Positions 12,601 to 22,806 of a stretch of DNA of 64,000 nucleotides are shown here, in pieces. Numbering within the stretch: position 1 is the stretch's first letter; the number at the start of each line of letters is the position of its first letter. Position numbers and translations under genes: made by a program. This DNA is from Sarcocystis neurona (taxonomy: Eukaryota > Apicomplexa > Conoidasida > Eucoccidiorida > Sarcocystidae). The notes under the pieces were generated by a model, which saw only the letters and a program-made list of their open reading frames with translations, made no database searches and was not told the DNA's origin. The stretch is taken from assembly GCA_000727475.1 (NCBI GenBank), contig KL647301.1, positions 2,296,828 to 2,360,827 on the forward strand, read 5' to 3'.

Positions 12601-15600
12601 ATGGAAATATATGTGTATATATGTTAAGCATAGGGAAGTTGCGATGCTTTATACCTGAACATATATGCGTATAGATGTGTGGACGCGTACGTGGAGAACC
12701 ACGCACGTAATGAGGAGATTCAGAAGAAGATGATTAGGTTTGTATGAGAATGGACGCTGTATATGTGGGAAGGGGTACGGACGAATGCCTCACTTTTAAG
12801 ACACAGGAAGGCGCTGTTGTAGCTCCTGCTGCGGTAGCTGAATGCATTTCACGGGTTGCCCGTACTACGGATACAGCACCGGGATAACAGCGTAACCAGA
12901 CGTATAGCCTACGTGCACGGGTCCCCCTATTATGACACGAAGTACACGTACACGTGGAAAGAGAAAGCGAACGGCCGACAGATAGAGAGAGAGAAAGGCA
13001 TGGTGTCATCAGACGTGTAGTATGCGTGTATGGGTGTGTATATATACGTATATATAGCTACGAGGCACACGTATACATGGAAAGCGAGAGAAAAAGAGAG
13101 AAAATTTCGTGGCGGCATGCGCGTAGGACACAAACATACTTGGCAATGACTTCACACATAACACGCGTTTATGGAGGTGTACATGGAGACAAATGTGTGT
13201 GCATCCATGTGTATCTTTATACGCATATACGTATGTACATATATATATAAATATGTGTATATGTGTCTGCGTCCGGTGTACGGACAGCGGGGTACGGATG
13301 CTTGTTTGTATCAATACTGCGCCTGTGTAGGTTTCTTTAGTTCTGTTTGTCCCACGTCTCGCAAGTGCCTATTAAGGTCGCATATATTCATACAGACTGA
13401 GAAATGCAAGTCTCTACACACTTGTAGATACTTGTTTCAACACAAGGATGCGTCTTTATATACGTAGACCGAAGTGAATTCCTCTGTCGCATACAAAAAA
13501 GGTCACCCGTGTGCGACGCAGCTTATGGCGGACCCTTTTTATTCTCCTGTGTGCAAGTCGCAGCTGACTGTCAGAGATGCTGACATGAACACCCGGTGAA
13601 ACTGCTTGGCTGCACTGTTCCGCTGCTGCCGTCTGTTCTTCTCATGTCTATACGTCTTGGGGTGCTGCCGCAGCCCTGGTGCCTCGGGGCTTTGAGTTGC
13701 ATGCGAGCAGATCTGTCGACTATTACCGCTGCTTCTGTCGCGGCTCTGGTTTCATGTATACACCTGTATATGTGTCCACGAATATATATAAGCATACCTG
13801 GGTACATATATAATATATACACATATATGCGTATATGTACATGTATGTGAATCAATGCAAGTACACGTGTGTATGTGTATGGTTTTGTATACATGCGTGC
13901 GTCGTGTTCATGGATATGTATGCCTGTGTCTACACGCACTTGTACACACACGCGTATCCCTACGAGTCTCTGCATGCGTCCATCTGCGCGTATGTATCGG
14001 CGTCTGTGCAAGAATCTGCATGCGCATGAATATACATCTATGGCTCTCTCTGTGTGTAGACCCACACGCTCGGTAGATATGCGTGCGTCAGACAGCGTGC
14101 CCCTGCATGCGGTTTCTGTCTGAGACGCTGTGTGTTGATGTCGCGGTGATGATGCAGGAGGAGATGGTGCAGAACTTGTTCGACGCTCTCTGCAGTCTTC
14201 TGCTTGCGTAAGAACTACAGCGGCATCACGGCGTACGAACCTCTCTCTTCGCGCGAGGACGTGTATATATATACATGTGTGTATATATATATATGTGTAT
14301 AAGCTTCAAGCAGTGAAAGCCTCCTTCGGTCTCTTCACCCCTACGCATACTCCTATATGCAGAGTGATGTGCGTATATATACATATATATATAAATATAT
14401 GACTTCCCAGGAGTCGAAAGATATATATGATCTCTCTCTACGGGTGTACGAAGCATTCTCAGTTCAGGGCCCAGTCCCTTTGTAGGACTTTCCTGCAGCA
14501 CGCTGAGACAACTAAGAAATCTTGTTTTTTGGCAGTTGCAGGCGGCCGTCAGTCTGCAGCGTCTGGACGTGTGCATGCGCGCATATACCGACGTACACGT
14601 GGATGTTAGGCGTTTCTTACTTGGGCGAGGACATGTATGATGTTTACGTTGTCTGTCTGGCAGCTTCGTTGTATGTGGAGTTATGCACGTCTGTGTATAC
14701 CTGATTTTTCACTTCGTTTCTCTCTATACCTGTAGGTACATGCGTCTCGTTAGCTGTTTGGTTCTTTGTTTTGTCTTCACATGTGTACACGTTTGTACCC
14801 ATGTTCGTTCGTACACGTATGTATCTGCATACCACAAATATCAGTGTTTGTGCGTAAATCTGCACGCATGCGTTGACGTGGGCACATGTTAAAACTAGGT
14901 GCCGCCTTTCCTTCTGTCTACGGTTCTGCTACGAGTCTTCCCTGTCCCGCATGGCGTCTATTGTTGCGACGTCATCCTGCGGTGTACGTACACCTGAAAG
15001 CTTTGCAAGATACGAGACGCACACACGCCAGCTACTGTTCCGCGCAGCAACATTGACGAGCTGTACTTGTGTATCTCCGTCGTGACGCTACAGCAAACCG
15101 AATCAGGAGCTGCTTGGGCGACAGCAGGGTATCGAGCTCATGCTTCGTATCGTCAAAGAAAGGAGGTACGCCAGAAGTACCGCTTCCTCCTTTTGCTGTA
15201 GCCTGCTGCTGAGTGTATTTAGCTGACGTGCCTGCTCGTTGTCTTGCACCTATGTAGGCTGCCGCCATTGCTGCTACGTGCTTCGGGTTGTTGCGACATC
15301 TCCCGCTGCTGCCGTTGTTTCCGTTGCTGATGCGTCTGCTGCAGGTGCTTCTGCTGCTGGTGCTTCTGCTCCTTCCGTTTGTACTGCTGACGCATCCGCG
15401 GGTGGTTCGACTTCTGCACGTGCTCCCGCATCAACGAGCGTTGCTGTTGCTCCTCAACCCGATTCTCTGTGAAGGCTACGTGTGCCGTGGGTGCTGCGTT
15501 TTCCGTCTTCCGGTCAAGCCGCCGGCAATGTACTGCTTTCAGCACATATGTAGTTCTTCTGCATTTGTTGCCGTTGGTCTTGCTGTTGCTTGCCCTGTTC

Positions 15601-18600
15601 TGATATGCTGCTGTTCAAGATGCTTTCGCCTTGCTGCCACTGCTCATGTTTCCGCGTTTGTGGCTTGTGAGTTGCCGCTGCTGTTTTTGCACGTGCTGTG
15701 GAAGATGTTGCTGCCGGTTTGGCCGCTTTTGTCGCTTACGCTGGCCGGGTGCCGTTCTGCTGCTGCTCCTGCTGCGCTCCCTGCTGCTGCTGCAGATTCT
15801 TTTGTTCGCAGGCGCTCAAAGTTCTGGACTTCGCGTTGCTGCGCTGCGAGTCGAATTGTCAGTTGTTCGTGGAGAAGCTGGGACTGAAGTTTCTTTTCTC
15901 GATCTTTATGAAGAAATTTCCTGCGGCTCTGCAGCAGAAGAAGCGCCGCAAACGCAGCAAGTCACAGGAGAAACAAGACGAGGGTACGCGTTCAATCGCT
16001 TTGCCTTTCTAGGTGGTTCCGCGTCCTTATCCTCGTCTTCCTGTTGCCTGGTTCCTTTTTTTGACTGCTGCTGCTGCTACACCTGCCTCTGCCGCTGCGA
16101 ATGCTTCGGCCGACGCTGCTGCTGCTGCACGTCGTTCTGATGTGTTCGCTTCTGCTCTTGCTGCTGGTTTTGCAGTTTGTCCCTGCGTTTGCTCTGCCGC
16201 TGCTGCTCTCCTTCGTGCCGCTGCTGCTGCTGTGCTTCCTGCTGCCGCCTCCGCCTCCATATACGCTGTAGTGCAGCAGCTGCGTCCCACGTGCGGGCGT
16301 GTGACGCGTACGTGTGTGATCGCCTCTACGTGCGTGTACGTATGTATATATGAATGTAGGTATGGATGTATGTATATATATATATATATATGTGCATGTG
16401 TGTATGCGTATGGGTGTGATGCGTACGTGTGCCTCTGTCGTGTGTGTGGGTGTGTGTGTTGTATATAAAATGACTGTATAGGTGTTCGTGTGTCTGTCTT
16501 CCCGCACGAATAACGCAGTTTTCTACGCACGTGTGTGTGTGTGTGTGTGTGCGCAAGTGTGTGTCTACGTTAATCACCGCCCTCACCGTTAAATATCTGT
16601 GCGTGTACGAACTACAGAGGACATAGCAGTGCCCCTGGGTGGTGGAGGAACGTGCGTGCGTCCTGCTGCATATTTGTGACATGATCGCGTGTGTGAGTGA
16701 ACCCGTGGTCCTGGGGACCAAGCCTGTTGCGTCGGCTTCATCTTCTCGTGCGTGTGTCTGCTGCTGCTGCTGTTGCCTGTAGAGCACGCCGTCTCCATTA
16801 TCAATTCGCTGTGCCGTAGTTGCACGGGAATCGCAACGGGTAGGGCCAGAAGAAGGCCGCCAGACTTCTTCTCACCAGCTGTCTCCGCCTCCTTTTTCTG
16901 CAGGCGTCTCGTCCTTCACCAGCGCATGCACCTGCAGCCGTGTAATGACCGGTGCCAGTGACCGGATTGCGGGACGTGCCTATATTTGCACACATACCTA
17001 TTGTGGTGTTGTTCCTCTCTGTATTATAAATATATATATCGACGTATGTGTCGAGGTGTGTGTACGTATATTTCTACGGTATACCCTGTGGTATCTGTAT
17101 ATCTCTGTACCAAAAACGTGGACACACAACTGTGAACTTGTGTGGGTGTACTACTTTATGTTACAGATGGACACACGTATACGTTTGTGTGTCGCTTGCT
17201 GTCTTGGCCCCAGTTACGTATATCTGCAGTTGGCTCTCCCGGACATGCAGATATTCTGTCTGCACCTACGTGCGGTGACGTCTGTGTGCGAGCGTGTAGT
17301 CGAGGTCGTACGCAAGAATAGTTTTGCGCGCCGCCGTAGTGGAAGGCCAGAAGGCCTGTTTTGGCTGTTTCTGCAGATGCCGTGTGTGTGTGTGTTACGC
17401 GCGGGATGGCGCTGGGTCATCTGCTGCCGTGCCGGTGCTGCTTCTGCTACACCTCTCCGGCAGCACGCCTGCTCAACAAATTCATGGAGAACCAGTGCGA
17501 GAAGATCGAGCGGCTGCTGGAGCTGCACGACGCGTACTGTCCACGACTGCAGACATATTTAAGGAAGAAGGAAAAGGGTCAGCAGCAGCAGAGTGATGGT
17601 GCAGCCGGATCTGTCGACGATCTTGTGAAGCAAGTTAGAAAGGAGGTACGCGACGTCATCCTCATGCGGTGGCGCAGCTCTTCTTCTTTTCTCTCTCCGT
17701 ACAGACACACTACTAACATGTCTGTGTACGCCCATGTGGACGTTTTCTTTTCACGTTGTGCGTCGATGTCCTTGGATTTATCTTCAACCGTGTGTGCCTA
17801 CCTGTAGACACGGTAACGATTCTCTGTAAAATGCGGAAATCTCTCTCACTATGTATGTGTATATGTGGCTACTTGTAGGTATGGATTTTAACGGTGTAGA
17901 CATACAGTTGCGGGTCAGTCAGGGTCACACATATCATTTGTTGTGTCTTCTCAAGGTGTCTGTGCTAGCACCGCGTTGGCGCTACAGTGAAGCGTAGACA
18001 AGCACCAGCTGGGGTGTGGCCGTGACAGGCCTGTGCAGCTGTTTCTTTTGTACAAAGCGACGCGTGCAGCTGGAGTAGTGTTGAGAGGTCAGTTGCAAGG
18101 ACTAATATCTTTTGTAGACAGCGGGCGTGGGCTTGGGTAGCAGCAGCCGTGCTCGTGTGCGCGCATCCCCGTTTGCTGCTGCTACACACCTGCGATGTCC
18201 CCGCTTGACGGATGTATGGGCGCTTTAGGAGCAGCAGAGAATATCACTACAACAGCTGGTGCATGCGTGCCGGTATCTTGCAGTTCAAGGATCTTTTTCT
18301 GTATGCATGCATTCACTACACATGACAGCGACACCAACAGCAGCAGCAGCGTGTCACAGTGCAGGATCTTGTCAGAGCAGCAGCAGCCGCAGCCGTCTGC
18401 CAGTAGCAGCAGATCCGTGGCACCGCACAAGCAGCAGCAGTGCGATCCCATCAGCAGCATGCCAGAAGAAGACAGAACGCCACCAGCAGCAACACCAGCG
18501 CGTGCAGGCGCAGGAACAGGGCGCGTCCACCGTACATGTCGTTCCGTTTTCATGGCTCTTCTAGCGGCTGCTGTAGCTGATGTGGCTACGCCTATGACGC

Positions 18601-21600
18601 TCCTGCTCTTGACGTCGTGGTGGCAGCCGTGGGAGGCGTCTTTACGTGCGGCGCTGTTCCTGCTGTTGCTGCTGTTCCTCTGAGTGCGCCTCCACCGCCG
18701 CAGCGGATTCTCCTGCTGCGTCTCCTTCGGCAAATGTATGTACCGCGCGCATTCACTGCTGTAGAGGACTTGAAGCAGCAGAGGTCAAACGACGGGCCAC
18801 TGTCGTGTGGAATGCGTGCGCCTTTGAGCTATGTGACGGCTTCAGCTGGACAGCAACTCCCCCGCGACAAGTTCGGCCTGTGTGTGGAGGAAGATCCACG
18901 TTGCCACTGTCCTTTTGCACGAGCACTTCTGGGTTCCGGTGCTTGCCGGGGCTGCTGCTCGGGCTGCTGTATTTATGAGTGTTTGGGTTGGTGCATTTCC
19001 TGCAGTTCTATTGTGTCTGTGTGAATGGAGTGAGCGTGGTACCTGTCCTGCTGGGAAGATGCGTGTTGCTGCTGCTGCTGGTGCCCGTGCTGTGTTGGGG
19101 TGCGGTGCTGCTGCGACGCCCTGGTGGGCGTCACTGCTGCTGCTGCTTTGGCGTCTAAGGTGATGCTACTGCTGCTGCTTCCGCATGTGCCCGTGTGCGT
19201 TGTGCGCCTTCTTCTTCTGTGCTTCCCCTACGTAGTGCTGCTGCTGCTTCTTCTGCTTTTGCCGCAGATTTTCTGGCTTGCTGCTGGTGTTGTGTGTGTG
19301 CTGCTGCTGCTGCAGCTGGAACTCGACGAGGAGGAGCAACAGTACTTGGACGCATGCGACCGGGGGCTGTTCACGCTGCAACAGATCGACTGCATTATCA
19401 TTCGCCTTACAAGCATGGGCAACGCCCTGGTATGCGGAAAAGCAGCAAGAAGGTCGACCAAACGGAAAATGGGTGGCAGCATTCGTCTGACGTTCGTTTC
19501 TCAAACTAACTGCTGCGATGTCTCACGTTTGCTGCCACCTCCCTGGGTCGACGTCATTTTGCCTATCCCTATGCACATCTATGCTTTACATACATAATAC
19601 GTCGGCTTATGCATATATATATATATACGTATATATGTGTGTGTGCTCCTATGCTTGCGTACATATACCCAGATACATTTATGTATATGTGTATGTATAT
19701 GCGACTGTATATCTGTAAATGATAAGAACGAGGAGGTCACAAACCTGTCTCGTATACATCTTCTTCGGTCTGCCGCTCTAAACGTATTAAGCTTTCCTAC
19801 GGTAACGCTCTTACGATCTTACGAAGATGGTCCCTACGTACGTACACTTACCTGTATATACGCATATGGATTACATAGGATATATGCATAGAGAGAGACA
19901 CACACACATACATATATATATATATATCTGTGTGTGTAAATGTATATGATTATATATATTTAGATACATGTGTATACATATACATGTGTACACACACATA
20001 TATGTAACTGTCACATAAATATGTGTGCCAACACATATATGTATGTGTGGGTCCTGACGGAGATGAACGTTCACGTGGGATTCATGAAGATACAGGTTAG
20101 GCGGGCGTGCCACTAGCTGCTGGGGTGTGGGACGCTTCTAACTAGCATATTGAGGATAGATGCTTGACTCCTGTACATTCGTTTAGCGCTGTCAAAGCAG
20201 TGTCTTCCACGTATACATGTATATGTATATATATGTGTGTATATATATATATATATGTGCAGATACTCTTACAGTGTATGTGTGTATGTGTGTGTACACA
20301 CATACATACTTTGATGCGTACTTCCGTGTAATACCTGGCGTGGCATCCGTACGGGAAAACGGAATCAAAAGTCCGGGTTTTGGTCATTTTAGCTGTACTT
20401 CTCTGTCTCTGCAAGGCTCTCTGGCAAGGAAAAGATGTGCGTCGGCCGGACGACGTTCTCTTTCTTTCCCTGCACGTCGTTGCTTATGTGTGTGTACGTG
20501 ACTAGCCATGGAGCGCGCACGCGAGTCGCTCCTGCTGCAGCCTTCCAGCGCATGCAGTCGCGACACTCCGGCCGTCTTGTCCTTGCCGCGTCTGTGCCAC
20601 TTCGTTGGGGTGATGAAAGATTTATTCCTCTCGGATGTGCCAGAGCGGGGTGCAGACTCGCTCGCGTCACTCATTATTCTTTCCTGAGTAATGTATGCAT
20701 ATATATACATATGTGGGCACGTACACAGGCTTGCTGCTGTATGTAGAGATGCCTATAGGGCGCCTTTTGCGCTGATCAATTTGCACGGCCGTATCTGCTT
20801 GTGGAGATGACGGCTGCTGTCGTGTGCGTTTGATGTGTAAACCGGCGCACCAGGTGTATGTGTGTGTGCCTCGCTCTCTTCCTCCCTCTATATATGGGTG
20901 TGGAAAGACGCATGTCTCCTGCATTCGTACGCATACGCAGGTTCAAGTTCGCTTGTATCCGTTCTGTGGTCTTCCATACGATGTCGCCAATACTGCGCTG
21001 TCGCGGCGGCTGCTGCTGCTGTTGCTGCGTTTTCTGCTCTGCAGGTGACAAAGCGGCTGATCGATCTCATCAACATGAAGAGTATTGAAGTGCAACAAAT
21101 AAAGCAGGTTGTCACCGGTGAGTCCTGCTGCTGCTCTGCATCATATTGCGTGCCGCAGGTGTCCGTACACCGCAGTGCACGCGGTGCGTCCCGCTTCGCG
21201 CTTTGCCGCCAGAGATGTTACGCGTCAACAACACATCCAACTGCAACGGGTTGCGTCGCGTCCACCGGTGGCTGCACGCGTGAAGTTGTGTTGGGCGGGT
21301 AGCCTGCAGTAACAGCAGCAAGCGCGTGTCGCCACAGGCTGCTTTCCTGCTCCCTGCGTCATTCCTCTCGACTCTTCGTGCCCGTGTTCCATGTTGATGC
21401 TTGCAACAGCTTCGCTCAGATCCAGTGCTAATGGGATATATATGTATGTATATATATATATATAGGGAGAGGTGAGAGATAGAGAGCATAGAGACAGACG
21501 GAGAGACAGGGAGGCACAGGGAGGCGCATACTTGTACGTACGTTTATAAAAGAGAGACAGACGGAGAGACAGAAAGACGCAGGGAGTCGCATATGCGTAC

Positions 21601-22806
21601 ATACATTTATAGAGAGATGCATCGGTATGCAAATTCGTACATGTGTAGGTATATATATGCACCGATGGGTATATGTGTCCGTGTATATACGTATACCCGT
21701 AAAGATGTATATATATATATATACGTGTGTAGAATGTATATTCTGTATATAATCATGAACACATGTGTAGACAGTTCTACGTGGGTATGTTTGCTTTTAC
21801 ATGTGTGCATGCCTCCGTGGATGAAAATATATCTGTGTATACATGTGGATACGGATGCTACAGTCCTCGCTCTACGCTTGTCTCTGTATTTGGGTGTCCT
21901 GTGCTTGAGTCTGTGCAGATGCGTTGACACAGTGGGGAGGTCGACAGATGACTCTGAACTAGCGACTGGCACGCACACATATATACACACACACGCGTGT
22001 TGTAGACGCTCGTGAGCAGGATTTCAAATGTTATCGCTGGCTGACTACGCGCGTTCATGACCACGAATGGGTGCACAGGTGCTGCGTCAGATCACGAGAG
22101 AGACAGGGTCCCGTCGCTGTGCTGTTGTTTCGTTGTCCTTGTGTGATGGGACGTAGAACTGAATGCGAAGGGAGTGGCTTAGCTGGTGTTGCTGGGTCTG
22201 TCATGCTGCGCCTTCTGCTGCTTCTTTTGGTGCCGCTCTTTTTCTTCTGTTTTGCCGGACGCCACGAGCACCTGGTCGATGCTCGGCCTACTGCGTCTGC
22301 TTTTGTACGTCGTTGCGTTTGCTGCTGCGCATTCAGCCGGCGCTGGCCCACGTTGCCTGCGTGCCGCTGTTAGCGTGTCTGCTGCTACGCCTTCGACGGC
22401 TTGTGTTGATATGTTTTTCCTCGCACTGGCGTACTGCGTTGTTGTGTCGGGGCTGCTGCGTCTGCGTGTGTTGCTGCGCCTGGGGTCGCTGCTGCTGCTT
22501 CTCCTCCTCCTCCTCGACCTCCCCTCCTCCGGCTTGTGCTCTTGGGTGTGTTGCTATGGGCGTACCCGCTGCTGCGGCTGCTCGTCCATCTCGCCTCGTG
22601 CTCCTTCGCCGTTTCTGCCTTTTCTGCGTCGGGTAGATTATGCTGCTCACATGGACGCAAGTGCAGAGGAGGAAAAGAAGTCGCTGATGGAGCTCCTGCA
22701 GCGCTTCGAAGCAATCCATGCGGCAGGGGGCATTTTAGAGCCGTTGGAAGATGAAGATGACGATGAGGGGGAAGGCGACGAAGAGAGAGAAGAACAGCAG
22801 CAGTAG
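6692..22806 (+). CDS. CTNNBL1: CTNNBL1 (beta-catenin-like protein 1), spliceosome-associated armadillo protein, 13 exons
   Basis: Exons: 6692-7159, 7918-8030, 9011-9245, 10349-10403, 12113-12492, 14158-14207, 15094-15165, 15796-15983, 16783-16839, 17464-17645, 19316-19429, 21045-21117, 22637-22806. All introns are GT..AG, phases fit throughout, and the sum is 719 codons (718 residues plus TAG). After an Ala/Gln-rich first exon of about 156 residues the translation follows the CTNNBL family: KWVKSEVDLDEEIKRWKP (exon 3), a CLSIIENLLELQPSL block (exon 5), QALKVLDFALLRCESN (exon 8), ARLLNKFMENQCEKIERLLE (exons 9-10), DRGLFTLQQIDCIIIRL (exon 11), and an acidic Gln-rich C-terminus. In other eukaryotes this nuclear armadillo-fold protein associates with the Prp19/CDC5L spliceosome complex; the same role is inferred here. 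Oddities: a poly-Ala/Ser insertion in exon 5, a possible alternative acceptor six bases downstream (12119), a weak exon 5 donor (GAG|GTGCTG), and exons as short as 50 bp in introns up to about 1.9 kb. Confidence 0.93.
7201..7465. repeat. TA/TG microsatellite tracts in CTNNBL1 intron 1
   Basis: Alternating (TA)n, (CA)n and TATG tracts, the longest pure TA runs being about 7262-7280 and 7434-7450. They lie entirely inside the first intron of the CTNNBL1 gene. Confidence 0.85.
8055..8370. repeat. TG/TA-rich microsatellite in CTNNBL1 intron 2
   Basis: Interrupted (TG)n and TATG repeats start about 25 bases after the exon 2 donor and continue through most of the intron. On the transcribed strand this gives long UG-rich RNA. 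Confidence 0.85.
10885..10962. repeat. (TA)n tract in CTNNBL1 intron 4
   Basis: TATG and pure TA repeats, the longest TA run being about 10944-10961. Confidence 0.85.
11428..11692. repeat. Three tandem 87-88-bp units in CTNNBL1 intron 4, each ending like a splice acceptor
   Basis: Units begin at 11428 (GGTAACGCG), 11515 (GGTAATGCG) and 11603 (GGAAAGCGG). Each carries a GCATGC-type core and CTTACGC, and each closes with a C/T tract and TAG (CTCTCTCTAG, CTCTCCCTAG, CTCTCACTTAG). They are diverged tandem copies inside the intron. No extra exon is needed between exons 4 and 5, because the phase across 10403/12113 is already consistent. Confidence 0.8.
13020..13262. repeat. TATG/GAGA simple repeats in CTNNBL1 intron 5
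   Basis: Two similar passages (about 12945-13000 and 13062-13112), each with a CACGTxxACxTGGAAAG start followed by a GAGA-rich run, are separated and followed by TATG/TATA tracts. They look like a diverged duplication within the intron. Confidence 0.6.
13755..13850. repeat. TA/CATA-rich tract in CTNNBL1 intron 5
   Basis: Clustered ATATAT, CATATA and TACATG repeats without coding potential, close to the end of intron 5. Confidence 0.75.
14258..14412. repeat. TA/TG microsatellites in CTNNBL1 intron 6
   Basis: TATATATA and TGTGTATA tracts begin about 50 bases after the exon 6 donor at 14208. Confidence 0.8.
15984..16782. repeat. CTG/CAG triplet-rich and microsatellite-filled intron 8 of CTNNBL1
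   Basis: The first 280 bases are CTG-rich, open in several frames on both strands, and lie between the firm exon 8 donor (15984) and exon 9 acceptor (16782). They are followed by a TA tract (about 16373-16391) and a long (TG)n run (about 16530-16551). Open frames here would translate into poly-Leu/Ala/Cys or Ser/Gln runs and are best read as triplet-repeat intron sequence. Confidence 0.75.
17646..19315. repeat. CAG/CTG-rich intron 10 of CTNNBL1
   Basis: About 1.67 kb between the exon 10 donor and exon 11 acceptor. From 18160 on it is saturated with CAG/CTG triplets, giving overlapping open frames of 100-180 codons on both strands. The flanking exons join in phase across it, so these frames are treated as intronic. 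Confidence 0.7.
19610..20310. repeat. TA/TG/CA microsatellite clusters in CTNNBL1 intron 11
   Basis: Repeated TATATA, TGTGTG and CACACA blocks at about 19612-19650, 19890-20050 and 20214-20305. They form the densest dinucleotide repeat area of the window and contain no exon. Confidence 0.85.
21433..21466. repeat. (TA)n tract in CTNNBL1 intron 12
   Basis: ATATATGTATGTATATATATATA tract just upstream of the GAGACAGACGG duplication. Confidence 0.85.
21491..21616. repeat. 63-bp tandem duplication in CTNNBL1 intron 12
   Basis: Two copies beginning GAGACAGACGGAGAGACAG at 21491 and 21554, each running through a GGCGCATA/GTCGCATA segment to a TTTATA end. It is intronic and purine-rich on the plus strand. 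Confidence 0.8.

Noticed and set aside
15239..16140. Overlapping plus-strand frames of 77-199 codons rich in Leu, Ala and Cys
   Set aside because: They run through CTNNBL1 introns 7 and 8 and across exon 8 in other frames; the CTNNBL1 exons explain the conserved sequence.
18182..18733. Frames of 160-180 codons on both strands in CTNNBL1 intron 10
   Set aside because: Produced by CAG/CTG triplets; exons 10 and 11 join in phase across them.
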